The notes: a model not told the origin generated them from the sequence alone. A stretch of DNA of 64,000 nucleotides from Sepioteuthis lessoniana (GCA_963585895.1 OY757924.1:63064195-63128194); one strand, 5' to 3'. Counted from the first letter of the stretch, positions 45,238 through 56,897 are shown. Numbers and translations are program-made.

Positions 45238-45399
45238 TGATAACTATGGATGGACTAATCATATAATCGTGAAATCTGTATCAGAAGAGTTATCATGAAC
45301 ACTGTGATCATGAATTTTCCTCATTCTGGTGAAATTCCACCTTAAAGGAATTACATTCCAGGTAAATTCTTCGACTAGTTTTGTAATTTGTGAAGTAGA

Positions 45400-46503
45400 A
45401 AGAACTTAATATTTAACTGTAAAATCGATAGAAAAATGTTTCCATTAAATCAAAATATAATTTTGAAATTTAAATGTTGTCATGAAACTTAAATTGACAT
45501 GAAATAAATTTGAATTATTCTTGAATATATAAATTGCCATTGCAAAAAATATCCATTATTCACTTGTAAACCGTTGTCAAAATATGTCTTTCCATTAAAC
45601 GTGATTGTAAAATTTCAATGTCATATGTCAAATAGAAAAGCGCGGTTTTTGGTGGTTATGTGGATTAAATATTGCTGGGATTTCCAATACAGAAATAATA
45701 ATTTAATTGTAAATTGTCAGGGTAAATAAGCGTTGTTTAATCAAATTGAAATATTGGTGTTAAAATAAAAGATTACTACAAATATTTTATCATCTGGAGG
45801 TGCCTAAAGATTTCGAAATTACGCAATAACAATATTTAAGATTAAGGAATACACTAATTTTAACTGGGATTTTACAAACAAATAACATTTCTTTTCAACA
45901 ATAGATATTTTACATATTGTAAACTTCAGTTAAAATCAGGCTCACCATTAAATATTGTGATTGTAAAATTTCAACATTGACGTGAAACTCAAATTAAAAC
46001 GAAATATTGTTTTGGACCGTATCTTGAACGAGACATGTCTGTAATATAGAATGTAAAAAAGGCATAAAATCCAATTGTAAAATCTCTTGTTAAATAAGTG
46101 TCTTTTTATTAAAGTGAAATATGACATTAGCGAAATTTCTGCCTTTTCGTAAAACGCAATATGACATACACTTCATTTGTGGCAATCTTAAATTTATAAA
46201 GTGACTTTGTAAAAGGAAATTATCTGTGAAAAGCCAGTTAGAATGACGGCATATCTGACTAACATATTGTGATATAACATTTTCAGAAACATCGATAGAA
46301 AATAAATTTGTGGTAATCTTCAATTTTGATATTAAGGTGTTTCCATTAAATTGAAATATTTTGATTGTAAAATTTTATAATTTTAATGAATCTCAATATG
46401 AAATTAAATAAGTTTGTGACAATTTTGAATTTGGTGATGTAGAATGAACTTTTTTTTTTAATTGTAAAATCTCTCTTAAAATAATTGATCCCATTAAAGT
46501 GAA
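45400..46503. repeat. Degenerate tandem array, part 1
   Basis: A loose unit recurs: CCATTAAA-type, then ATTGTAAAATTTCA, TGAAACTCAAATTGA-type, AATAAATTTGTGG and TTGTAAAATCTCT. CCATTAAA-like anchors occur near 45438, 45591, 45948, 46107, 46341 and 46491. Spacings are roughly 150-235 bp, with one gap of about twice that. Divergence is high, so unit length is approximate. Confidence 0.5.
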
Positions 46504-47140
46504 TTTAATCCGAAAGGCAAAATCTCCACACTAGACAGAACCTCTCTGAAACTGGTTGACAAATTCACCTACCTAGGAAGCAGCGTCTCATCAACCGAAA
46601 AATACATCGACACACGGCTAACGAAGGCATGGACAGCTATCGATAGGCTTTCGATCATATGGAAATCAAATCTGACCGATAAAATGAAGCACAGTTTCTT
46701 CCAGGCTGCGGTTGTGTCGATACAGCTATATGGATGCAGTACTTGGACGCTGACTAAACGGTTGGAGAAGAAGCTAGACGGCAATTATACAAGAATGTTG
46801 CGAGCAATATTGAACAAGTCCTGGCAGCAACACCCCACGCAGCGCCAACTATACGGCCACCTACCACTTATCACGAAAACTATCCAAGCTACACAAACCA
46901 GACAAGCCGGACACTGCTGGAGAAGCAAGGACGAGCTCGTAAGTGATGTACTCCTGTGGACCCCCGCATATGGCCAATCAAAAGCAGGACGACCAGCTCG
47001 AAAATACATACAGCAGCTATGTGATGATACGGGATGTAACCCTGAAGACCTGCCAGAGGCGATGAATGATAGGGAGACGTGGAGAGATAGGGTTAGGGAT
47101 ATCCATGATAGCCGCGCGACATGATGATGATGATAATGAT
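46504..47140 (+). mobile_element. LINE-1 3' fragment with the longest uninterrupted C-terminal frame
   Basis: One frame is open from 46504 to the stop at 47122-47124 (over 200 codons). It begins just after the reverse transcriptase YADD region. In order it shows LKLVDKFTYLGSSVSSTEK, TRLTKAWTAIDRLSIIWKS, DKMKHSFFQAAVV, LEKKLDGNYTRMLRAILNKS, QLYGHLPLI, AGHCWRSKDEL, AGRPARKYIQQLCDDTGC and DRVRDI. No internal stop or frameshift is present. The 3' end runs into (GAT)n. It interrupts an older tandem array. It cannot be autonomous because the polymerase and endonuclease are missing. Confidence 0.9.
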
Positions 47141-47335
47141 TGATATGGTGAAATTTCAACATTTTAATGAATCACATGCCTAAAAATGCATATATGGAAA
47201 TCATTTTTTGTGAACATGGTTTATGCAGAAAGGACTTATTTAATTGTAATACATTTGCTAAAATAAGTTTTTTCCTTCGATTAGAGTAACGTCATTGGAT
47301 ATTTTAACATTGCCTGAAATTCGAAATGGCCTGAA
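47141..47335. repeat. Degenerate tandem array, part 2
   Basis: GGTGAAATTTCAACATTTTA and AATGAATCAC, then GGACTTATTTAATTGTAA, resume the unit seen before the LINE-1 insertion, so the array continues here. Confidence 0.4.
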
Positions 47336-47848
47336 ATACTTTCGAGACAATCACTGTACTATACTTATTTTAAATGAACAGCGCAGAAATGATACTTTTA
47401 ATTTTTTAATTCCTATTAGTTTCAAATGTAGTGATTGACATAATTTTAAATGTCTGGATAAATTCAAGATAACAAGAAAGGCTTTTGTAACAGTTTCATT
47501 CACAATTAAAACAATTCCGTTTGTATATCCACAAGAATAATAAATATGGTATCAGAACTACTCCACAAGTACAACTTCGGGAAAACATTTTTATGAGAAA
47601 GCATATGCCAGCATTAGAATTGACCTTTGAGTTCATTTGGTGTCTCTATGGCCCACTTATCAAATATGAAGTTTGATATTACTTACGTGTAAATAAATCA
47701 AACCGCATTACAGATGTATTTTTCGATTTAAAACGCATTTTTCTCTATAATAAAAAAAAACCAAAAAAACTATGCATTGGTAATGTTTGCTTTATAAATC
47801 GTCATTGAAGGTATTATTCAGGCTCAACATATCTGACCCCCCGGACAA
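47336..47848. other. No recognised feature
   Basis: AT-rich spacer. Confidence 0.4.
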
Positions 47849-47919
<71 letters not shown>

Positions 47920-47922
47920 TAG
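47849..47922. repeat. (AT)n then (GA)n microsatellite
   Basis: About 45 bp of AT followed by about 25 bp of GA repeats, the same AT-to-GA switch as at 21.46 kb. Confidence 0.97.
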
Positions 47923-49944
47923 ATAATTTAAAATTGCAGTTTAAGAAAATGAAGCAAATGTATTTATTTTGTATTACAACTTTGTATTTCTCCTTTCTAT
48001 AAGCGGCATAAACGAGTTAAATGTCAAGCAGTGTCCAAGAGAAGTTAATTCTTTGTCTAACAGAAACAAAGCGGAAACTGAACTGCCACTCCTGACAAGA
48101 ACGGGAATCTCGAGAAATGACATCTAAGCAGGGTTTTTTTTTAATATTTTTTTTTTTTTAGGTAACCTGGATAACGAATTTTTCCCCGCAGGTTCATTCG
48201 TGATGGTATGAATCGTCTGCTGTAAGCGTTTATCCATAGGAGCTGTGTACAAGAACCGTTTCCAAAAAGATATTTATAAATCATTGAAGACGCTCAAGAA
48301 CCCTGGTTGCTGTGTCCATTAACTCGGTCAATAACAGCTACATCATGAGTGAATCTTTACCAAGTTATTTATAGATTATAGTAACTTGTTAGGAAACTGT
48401 ATCTTGCGTTTTGGTCTACCTAAACATTACAGGTTAGTTTCATCAGGAGCTCCGTACACCCGATTGTGCCACAGGTAACCAAAGTTTAGTAAATAGTTTT
48501 CAGGTGTCTCGAACTGTTTAATGGCTTGTTTGCTAGTCTTGTAAATCGTGGCGAGTGATTTCTTGTCTCGCTCAATTCCCCAGGCTTTTGTCATCGGTCA
48601 CAACTAGACGAAACTTAACTATTCAGACCTTGCTTATTGATGAAATTAATAACAAGCTCATTTCTCAGATTCATTGCAACTTAATAACGAATTAAATTCT
48701 CACAGGATATTCTATACTTGCAGCAATGTGCTGTTATTAGGTTTCTTTGACACTTTATTTCGTATAATTAGTAGCAAATTAAATATGTAGACAATTTTAG
48801 TGACGTCGATTATTTCTGTGTTCCATAATTTGGTCGTTGTGCTAAATATATTTTATACTTCGTTTTTAGGGTACTTTTCCTTGTATAATACTTTGTTAAG
48901 CTAAGTTTGAAAACCATTAACAGTAAGTTCAGATCTCAACGTGTGATTTAGTGTTATGGCCTAGTGCCAAATATAAGCAGAGCTTAGCTTTTCTTAAGAC
49001 AAGTGAATTTGTGTAATGGTTAGCAAGGCAGATTTGCAGAGCATTTTTAGTAATTTTAATTCTCAAAGCATGCACCGTTTGCCTGGTTTTGTGCCACGAG
49101 TATACTAAGCTAAAACCTTAAATCTTGTTAGGAAACGGAATCTTTAAAAGTTATTTTGATAATTATTTACATATAAATCATCAAAAGAAATATTTTCTAA
49201 TTCAGTTTAATCGACATTATCGCAGTGCTATTATCTGCAAAAATGTTAGTAATATTGAATTAATAGTGATTAAATCGATTCATGTCCGACGTCGAATATT
49301 ACAATGACTGTCAACAAATAAAATCGTATACGTTCCAATGCCTGAAGTGAAACTTGCCGGATTTAGACGTGTCTGACATCTGAAGCAGACAGGCTAAGAC
49401 ATGCTCGTCATGAAGGATTTATTTAGGTAAAACTATTCTTGCAGGAATGTCCATTTTGTAATAGAATGTGCCATCTCTAAGAATTAATTTCAAACGAAGA
49501 GGATAATATGAAAAAATGGGAGAGATTGATAGAGAAAAGTGGGATGGACTTGTGTCGGAAATGAAACAACGAAAAGAGAAAATTGTAAAGATAGAGAAGA
49601 ATAAATTCGAGAGGAAAAAAGAGACAATCCCTAAAGAAAGAGGCTTTAAAAGATCTAAATAAAATGAAGAATGACAGGCAAATGAATATAAAATTTCCCC
49701 CCGCTCGCCTTGGGCAGGAAGTGATATGAGGTTATGGTTATTGTTTACGGGTGTGTAAAAACAAAAATAGTTTAGTTCCGTCAGCATTCCAAAGGAAGTA
49801 TGCTTCAGGCAATGACCTTGACTCTTTCCCTTTAAGTGCAACGGAAGAGGTGTTGCCTAAAGAAATGACACTCTCTGAAGCTGACAACGAACGTTATTCC
49901 TGACCGCAGTAGACAGGGAATTTTAGCATCCATGGCAACACCAT
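47923..49944. other. Long stretch without recognised features
   Basis: A T-rich run lies at 48134-48161. 49490-49670 is purine-rich on the plus strand, which explains the 140-codon minus-strand frame 49419-49841. A weak box-A-like TGTGTAATGGTTAGC at about 49012 is not followed by a box B. Confidence 0.4.
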
Positions 49945-50325
49945 TTGGTATCTAACGAAACGCCTCGGGAAAAAGCTTGATGAGAACAACACAAGATTGA
50001 TGCGTGCTGCTTTAAAGACATCGTGGAAATATCAGCCAAAAAAACAGCCATTTGCTACTCATCTCACGAACCATTTTAAGCAAACAAGCAAGATATGCTG
50101 GGCCTTGCTAGTAAAGTAAGGATGAAGTAATAAATGACTTTTGGGCACTTACAGATGGACACACCAGTGTTGGCTAAACTGCAAAAACTCTTTATTCATC
50201 AGCTCTGTATGGAAACTTGGTGCCGTCTGGAATATTTGATGTCAGTGTTGCCGACATAAACGAGTGTCAAGAGAAATATTCAAGGGAATAGGCCCTGATG
50301 GTACGCCTTGATGATGATGCTTGAT
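49945..50325 (+). mobile_element. Strongly decayed LINE-1 C-terminal relic
   Basis: The DNA parallels LINE-1 in order. AACGCCTCGGGAAAAAGCTT corresponds to KRLEKKL, AACACAAGATTGATGCGTGC to NTRLMRA, and GCTGGGCC and GGATGAAG to HCWRSKDE. CATCAGCTCTGTATGG corresponds to HQLC. Frames are broken throughout. It ends CTTGATGATGATGC, keeping the (GAT)n terminus. Confidence 0.55.
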
Positions 50326-50456
50326 AAATATGAAGAGACAGAACACTTAACTAAAACCGGAAGAAAATTATCTTAATAAGGACGAATTAAAAAAAAAATC
50401 TTGATGAAAATATAGAAACTGTAAAAGACCTTTTGAAGCGGTGTGAATGCAGTTAT

Positions 50457-50477
50457 ACACACACACACACACACATA
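50457..50477. repeat. (AC)n microsatellite
   Basis: About 20 bp of AC repeats. Confidence 0.95.
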
Positions 50478-50527
50478 CCTGTATGTAATGTATATAACTA
50501 TTGCTGATATCACGAATTATCTGGACT

Positions 50528-50700
50528 CGCGTAGACTACTACTCTCATTCATCCATGAAGGTGGGTCATCCTGACGGTATCCTGTATCTGCACAGATCTG
50601 ATGAATATAGTTCTTAGCTGGTCTGCTAACACAAGTCTTACAAATTCCTTCGGTCATCTCCAGAAGTGCCAAGCATGTTGTGTTCGTCTGTGATACATGG
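50528..50700 (-). mobile_element. LINE-1-type C-terminal relic, opposite strand
   Basis: Minus-strand reading gives a frame with RPAKNYIHQICADTGYRQDD, which corresponds to RPARTYIQQLCEDTGC of LINE-1. Flanks are decayed. Confidence 0.55.
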
Positions 50701-51247
50701 TTTATGAAATAGGAGGAATGTCGATCTTAGAAAATGGAATCGCTAACTTGTATTATTTATACTCTCTTAGCCATCAAGTTTGAATAAGTTCTTCTCAGTG
50801 AAAAGCATCGTCATATATTTTTACATCCAACAGCTGACTACGACTTAGAAATCAATGTTTACCTTTTTTGTGCATCATTGTCAAAACTAAACGTCCAATA
50901 TATTTTAATATCTAGGTACTAGAGACGTTTTCTAGAATATACTGTTTGATTGTAGACATAAAACCTAGGTCATTTCATGCCAAATCATAGATATATGCAC
51001 GCAAATAATTTGTAAGTAATATTTCAAACATGCCACTGTTCAGTTATTGGCAAACAAGTAAATGTTCTCAAGTTAGTCAAGGACAAAATAGTTATATTTG
51101 ACCTATTGAATAGACCTTGACATGTACTAACACTCCGAGTAAAAGCGGAATTTCTCGTCCTTGGCAATCATGGTGCACTCTGCATTCTTCAATGTTCCAT
51201 AAGTGAAGGTTCACCCTCAAATTAATTAGTGGCAAACCATGAGACTT
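50701..51247. other. No recognised feature
   Basis: AT-rich DNA. Confidence 0.4.
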
Positions 51248-51310
51248 TAAGGGTGGAACTTACCCCTTCAGCAAAAGTGCAGTCGGTGAATTCTTGTGCC
51301 TCAGCCGAAA
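51248..51310 (-). mobile_element. Orphan Family B head
   Basis: Minus-strand TTTCGGCTGAGGCACAAG, ATTCACCGACTGCAC and TGAAGGGGTAAG match the first ~60 bp of Family B. Confidence 0.45.
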
Positions 51311-51654
51311 GGTCAGACATATATATAAAATCTCGATTTTGCTATCAGATAAATCGTAACCTGATTAAAGCAATTTTAGTTCTCTGATATCAGTATATTA
51401 TAATTGTGGATCTTGCAGTTCTTATTTGAATAAATCTCTAGTCAACGTAAATGATTTTTGCGTGCATTTATTTATTTTATCCAGTATTGTAGCATCTAAT
51501 AGTCCCACTTTTCCACTTTCAACAACAGTACAACTTTCCAAATCACACGTTTGGGAAATAAAACAAAAATGTCAAAAATTACCCTGACAGTGCAGCTTAT
51601 GAGCGGCTGTAGAGAGAAAACCCTCTCCAATCTATTTTGTGTATGGAATTAAAC

Positions 51655-51716
51655 TAGATCTGATGGGTGGCTCCAGTTAAGATCTAAGCAGTGTGGAGTA
51701 CCCCTTATTACCAGAA
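51655..51716 (+). mobile_element. Small Family B fragment
   Basis: TCTGATGGGTGGCTCCAGTT and AGTGTGGAGTACCCCTTATT match the middle of the conserved domain. It sits directly before a full head. Confidence 0.4.
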
Positions 51717-51959
51717 GACCAGTCGGCTGGGGCTGGAGTATACACCAACTGCATCTCTGAAGAAGGGTAAGACCTCCTCCTACGATTGTCCTGAACGTGA
51801 CATTATACAATCTGATTGTTAGGCTCCAGTATTGCTTGAGGTTTGGTGGGAATCCGAAGTAACCCTTCATTGCCATCGCTTCTAGGTCCCCTCCGACCCG
51901 AAGTAGTAGAATCTGGGTCAAATCGAGCTGCTTGACATTTGATTGCGAATAATAACTCG

Positions 51960-51973
51960 TATAAAATTGGTTT
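51960..51973 (+). repeat. Left target-site duplication of SINE-A A5
   Basis: TATAAAATTGGTTT repeats exactly at 52268-52281. Confidence 0.85.
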
Positions 51974-52267
51974 AGGAGGTGCCCGTGGTGTAACGGTTAT
52001 CGTCGTGGGAAATGGACACGGCAACACGAGTTCAAAATCCTGGACGAGACTGATTACATTTCTCATAGCACTAATGCCCTTGGGAAAGGTATGAATCCAA
52101 TTATTCTCCCTCCAGTTATGGGTAAATAGTAGGGCAGACTGGGCTCTTCAGTCTTGGTGAGGCAACTAGTCTAGGAGAAGGGAAACTCTAAATTCAAAAC
52201 CTGTTTAACTCCGCTTAAAAAAAATGACTTTGTGTCATATCCTGCCCGAGCGGAGGGGTTTGGTAAA
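51974..52267 (+). mobile_element. SINE-A copy A5
   Basis: Complete copy with head GAGGTGCCCGTGGTGTAACG, GAGTTCAAAATCC box B, CCCTTGGGAAAGGTATGAATC, GGGTAAATAGTAGGGCAGAC and tail TGCCCGAGCGGAGGGGTTTG. The exact 14-bp TSD within B13 shows it inserted after Family B. Confidence 0.92.
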
Positions 52268-52281
52268 TATAAAATTGGTTT
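52268..52281 (+). repeat. Right target-site duplication of SINE-A A5
   Basis: Exact 14-bp match to 51960-51973. Confidence 0.85.
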
Positions 52282-52695
52282 GAAATAGATATGTTTGATC
52301 AGTTAACTGTTTAAAGAAAGATTGATGTTCAATCGTTTGTAATATACATCAATACTTATAACCATTTAACTTTGACAAGCTGAACTGAATTCATAGAAAT
52401 AGAACTGTTACATCTTTTAACTGTGTATCTACAAATTGTCATAACGAATCATTTGATATATGTATCAAAACAGGATTTGACATTTAAATGATCAACTGTG
52501 GTTGATATGCTAAACAACAATTTGCATAGTAATACATGAAACCATTTCACTGTGTTGAAAATGAACTCACTTTCGTTAAAAATGTTTTAAACAAAATGTT
52601 TACAAATCATATATTTAGAATATATGTATCAAGTGGATTTGGCATTATATAACCTAAACGGATTGATATGCCAGAAAACCTAGCCAACCAACTTT

Positions 52696-53745
52696 ATTTA
52701 TTATTAATCATAGTTCAGCCGTAACCAGTAGAGTTAGTGCTGGTTAGGATCTCATATATGGTTAAGGAGATCTATTCAAAATAAGTATTATACAATATTA
52801 ACGCTTGATGCCATATATCCGTAAAGAAGTTATATTAAGAATAGTTACTTGAAGCTATAATTATTAACTAAAACTTTTTATTCGTTACTGAAAAAAACAT
52901 AAGAAAACGTATACAAAGAAATGACTTAATTAGAAATAGTTACTTAAAACCATATAACTATAATTTGTAGGAATACTTGAAACCATACACATGTGCCACG
53001 TAATTTGAATTAGATAGGAATACTTGATACCGAATTAATGTGTGCAAAAGATGTTAAACAGAAACACAAAAAAATGTAAATGCAAACATTACAATGAAGG
53101 CGATTTTCTTACCACAACGCCTTAAATAACTCTTCACAAACCGTCAAAGTCAATCAATCAACTGTATATGTATCGATATAACAATGTTTCTGATATCAAC
53201 GGAAACGGCTAGATTGACCTGTGCGTCTTTATTTTATTATGTATTATGTAACATGTTAACGAGTGTAAATTATAGTTGTAAAGTAGATTTTCAGTAATTA
53301 AGATTCTATCAAAAGGTATAAAACTTGTGAACTTCTCTCACATTTTTCCAATTTGGCAGTGTTTATAAAATGACTGGTATTAACATTCATAAAGTGGTAT
53401 AGAATTAAATGTAAATATGTCATTGTTGGGAGACAATAAATAATTAGCTGGTTTGGAATCCGAATTGGTTACGTGAGATTCCCAGAATCCACCATAGGCT
53501 TTTTTTTTTGTCTCTCATCTCTAAACGATTAATACGTGCCTTTTTCCTAAGTTCTATGAACAGCGTAAACTTTGTCGATAATCCTGGTGATGGACGTGGT
53601 CTCACGCCTCGTTAGTGAAGCGTAAAACCCACAATAGTATGACCAGCTTTTTTCATTTATGTATTCCTTTCATATACTGTTTATTTTTGTTTATAGAACA
53701 CTGTACAATTTATCGGTTGGGATGTTTCTATGTATTCTTAATACA

Positions 53746-53747
<2 letters not shown>
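52696..53747. other. Mostly unassigned, with Family-B-like internal units at its start
   Basis: 52790-53060 contains AATAGTTACTTAAAACCAT and GGAATACTTGAAACCAT spaced like Family B internal units, but no head or tail. The remainder shows nothing. Confidence 0.35.

Positions 53748-53811
<64 letters not shown>
53748..53811. repeat. (AT)n microsatellite with one interruption
   Basis: Two AT runs separated by a single ACATA break. Confidence 0.97.
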
Positions 53812-54835
53812 CCTGGTAGTAACTGCACTTCAGTGTATCTAGTGTTAGTACATGATCGGCTAAAATGACGCTAGTGTTTGACATATGTGAGTAGGACTTA
53901 ATTGAATAATGTTCTTCAAAATATTCACTGGAATTTAAAGAATTTTTTGCAATGTATCAAATTTTGACTATGTTAAAGTATTATCTTGCATCAAATATAT
54001 TTTCTTTGTTTTTGTAATCTTCATTTCCTAAATATATTCGTTTTTTCTCTTTTCAGGTAAGTCACTTTAATTATCTACAAATAATCGACAAAATCTACTT
54101 TGCTGAGGGAAGATATGTTCACGCTGACTCACCGCTGAAGATAAACTATAAGTGAATATCTTCTACAGAAAATGGTATCTTGTTTTTAATCTTTACACCT
54201 TCTACATTATGGTGGTATCACTCTACATTTTTTTTAACATCAAATAAAATGGAGTAAAGTTTATAATTGTTTCGATCGTGTTTCAAACGCACTATTTCAC
54301 TTTCTCTTAAATTTGCAGTTGATAAGATTATCTACTTGGAAGATTTCTTCATTCCTTTCAGGTATATAATTCTTTTTAATTCAGTAGTTAAATCTTCTCT
54401 CCGGCAAATACATGTTCACAAATTGTAAGGTTGAATTGATGCATTCTGCTCATCAGAATGACGCAATTTCAGTGATAATCTACTTTTATCCCCTTTGTTA
54501 TTAACAGATTTCAGGAACTCTATCACGCTAGATTTTAGGTTAGGTTAGCAATTACAAAGGTACATTTCGAGTCTTCTACATCGACGACGTTGTTAGGTTG
54601 CGGAAGCTTTATTGAATGCACTTATAGCCTGTGCTGAAAGTACTCAGTACTAATCCCTCTCCGTACACAATAATTATTTGATATTATCAATATAAATTGA
54701 TAGTTTCCATTTTATTGGTGGATCTAGGCAGATTATTTAACGAAAGTATTGGTAACCTTATACTCATTGTAGATGATTTAAAAGGCTTTTTGTAAACAGT
54801 GAAAGAGTTGTAATCTCAAGAATATATTAGAAATA
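53812..54835. other. No recognised feature
   Basis: AT-rich DNA. TTAGGTTAGGTTAG at about 54536 is only about two and a half units of a telomere-like motif. Confidence 0.4.
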
Positions 54836-54837
54836 TC

Positions 54838-55172
54838 TAGTAATCTTCCGTGGAATGTAATTCATTATAATACATTGTAGAACGTAAAGTAATAAATCCT
54901 AAAATATACAATCATGAATTGTAAAATGAAAAGTTATATATAATACAATGTACAGCAATATATAAAAAAGTATAAAGCAATTTATTGGGAAATATACTGT
55001 AACGTAGAAGGTAAATTATTAAAGTAATATATTGTAAAATATGAAGTGAAAGATTGTTATACATTTTAAACTATAAAGTAGAAATGTAAAGAATCTTGTG
55101 TAAAATCTAATATAAGAAATGTCATTCTGTTAGATATTAAGTATTATCGTGTAAAATAAAAGCTGAAACCTC
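54838..55172. repeat. Degenerate short-unit A/T array
   Basis: TTGTAAAATATAAAGTAATA-like words recur with short, variable spacing (roughly 20-45 bp). This makes the region a worn minisatellite with almost no G or C. Confidence 0.45.
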
Positions 55173-55543
55173 GGGTAAAACACTTTTCTAATTAATAAAA
55201 TTTAAGATTCAAAGTTTAAGAGAATAAAAAAGATTGGAGATAATTTTACAAACTTGGTATTGAACTGAGTTTTCAGGTTTAAAATCATCAGTTAGAATAG
55301 CTACAAGACTTGTATCTATCTTTCTGAAAATTACAATGTCACCATAAGTCGCAAAACATTTGCTCCTAATGCATGTTGTAAATTAATAATCAGGAAAATG
55401 TCCTATACTAGTGGCATAACAGTTCTCTCTCTAAAAACAAATCAGTGCTCTGAGTTCAATTCTTGCATGATACTGTTTTCTTTAACCTCGCAATTTTGAT
55501 TAGACCAAGAAAAATTTACACGCAATTTTTAAATGGTTTTCAC
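55173..55543. other. No recognised feature
   Basis: AT-rich spacer. Confidence 0.4.
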
Positions 55544-55544
55544 T

Positions 55545-55888
55545 GGATTCTGAGTGACGGCAAATCTTCAATTCGACCGATACTGGGGCAAACATCGATC
55601 AGCCGTGTTGGTCGGTACACAGATTTGGTCGAGTGTCTCCTGGTTCCACTGGCAGCCGATCGAGGCCGTCTGACGTGGATTCCAGGAAACATGCATTCAT
55701 GTCGGGCGCGCAAAGAACAGCATCCCCAAGCATCACTGGGCAATCCCATCAGGCTCTAACTCTCTTTAGAGGGGTTAGGTTTATTGCCTGGCGCCTGAGG
55801 CGCCCCTTTTTAAGGGAATGCCGACGAGGCCCGAGGCATTTTTGGAGCCATCGAGCGTGTCTGAGCTGCAGCCCTGCTCCTAGACCAA
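55545..55888. other. CpG-rich island of unknown origin
   Basis: About 340 bp with strikingly high G+C and many CpG dinucleotides compared with both flanks. It contains a 15-bp palindrome GGCGCCTGAGGCGCC at 55790-55804, followed by CCCTTTTT. Frames are open on both strands (55463-55759 plus, 55540-55749 minus), but their products show no domain I know. It directly precedes a LINE-1 fragment. It could be part of another transposon, a promoter-like island or transferred DNA. Confidence 0.5.
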
Positions 55889-55889
55889 A

Positions 55890-56897
55890 CTAGAAATGCC
55901 ATGCGCCTGACTCGTCCGTTCTGTAGGACAAAACAACATATTCTGACAGCAAATCTCGAGTCTCGTTCGACATTGTAGCAGGAGTACTACAAGGGGACAC
56001 GCTGGCTCCGTATCGCTTTATCATTTGTCTAGACTACGTACTTAGAACATCGATTGACAAAATCAAAGAGAATGGCTTCGAACTGACGAAGAAAAGAAGC
56101 AGAAGATACCCCGCAACAACAATTACCGACGCCGACTACGCCGATGACATAGCGATACTGGCAAATACACCTGACCAAGCCAAAACACTTCTGCATAGCC
56201 TGGAACGAGCAGCAGCAAGCATAGGCCTCCATGTTAATGCACACAAAACGGAATATATGTGCTATAACCAAACGGGGGACATCTCCACTCTAGAAGGAAC
56301 CCCTCTTAAACTAGTAGACAAATTCACGTACCTAGGAAGCAGCGTCGAATCAACCGAAAAGGACATCGAAACGAGGTTAACGAAAGCATGGACAGCTATC
56401 AATAGGCTATCGACTATATGGAAATCAGACCTAACCGATAAAATGAAACGCAGTCTCTTCCAGGCAGCGGTCACATCGATACTGCTATATGGATGCACTA
56501 CATGGACGCTAACAAAACGGCTGGAGAAGAAACTAGATGGCAATTACACAAGAATGCTGCGGGAAATCCTGAACAAGTCCTGGCAGCAACACCCCACAAG
56601 ACACCAACTGTACGGCCACCTGCCCCCTATCACGAAAACTATTCAAGTTAGGCGAACCAGACATGCAGGACATTGCTGGAGAAGCAGAGATGAACTCATA
56701 AGAGATGTACTCTGATGGATCCCCACACACGGCCGCGCAAAAGCAGGACGACCAGCACGAACGTACATTCAGCAGCTATGTGAGGATACAGGTTGTTGTC
56801 CTGAAGACCTACCTAGGGCGATGAACGATAGGGAGGAGTGGCGAGAGAGGGTCAGGGATATCCGTGCTGCCAGCACGATATGATGATGATGATGATG
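55890..56897 (+). mobile_element. LINE-1 fragment, longest copy (reverse transcriptase to 3' end)
   Basis: One frame runs from 55927 to a terminal stop at 56881-56883, broken only by a TGA at 56713-56715 where sister copies have a Leu codon. It contains, in order: FDIVAGVLQGDTLAP (RT motif around 55966-56010), DADYADDIAILANTP (catalytic YADD at 56137-56148), HVNAHKTEYMC, LKLVDKFTYLGSS, LLYGCTTWTLTKRLEKK, QLYGHLPPI, TRHAGHCWRSRDEL, AGRPARTYIQQLCEDTGCC and RERVRDIRA. The finger region and endonuclease are missing. It ends in (GAT)n. Confidence 0.92.

Larger units (their letters stand above)
51717..52695 (+). mobile_element. Family B element split by SINE-A (B13)
   Basis: It has the head CCAGTCGGCTGGGGCTGGAG with ACACCAACTGC, CATCTCTGAAGAAGGGTAAG, GTCCTGAACGTGACATTATA and TTCATTGCCATCGCT. 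The element is interrupted at 51974-52267 by SINE-A A5. It resumes with internal units to the tail GGATTTGACATTTAAATGATC and, after another repeat block, GGCATTATATAACC and TTGATATGCCAGAAAACC near 52640-52680. Two tail-like segments (52473-52520 and 52635-52690) suggest a duplicated 3' end. Confidence 0.7.

Noticed and set aside
45400..47335. CRISPR-like array
   Set aside because: Units are long, diverged and directly adjacent, without short identical repeats and unique spacers; the DNA is clearly eukaryotic.
49005..49070. Possible tRNA-like head (TGTGTAATGGTTAGC)
   Set aside because: No box B at the right distance and no match to the SINE families beyond this word.
49419..49841. 140-codon minus-strand frame with hydrophobic stretches
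   Set aside because: It is the complement of a purine-rich tract; the Phe/Leu/Ser-rich product reflects composition, not a membrane protein.
54535..54551. Telomere-like TTAGG repeats
   Set aside because: Only about two and a half units.
55463..55893. Overlapping open frames in the CpG-rich block as genes
   Set aside because: Frames are open on both strands because stop codons are rare in GC-rich DNA; no domain or splice signals were recognised.
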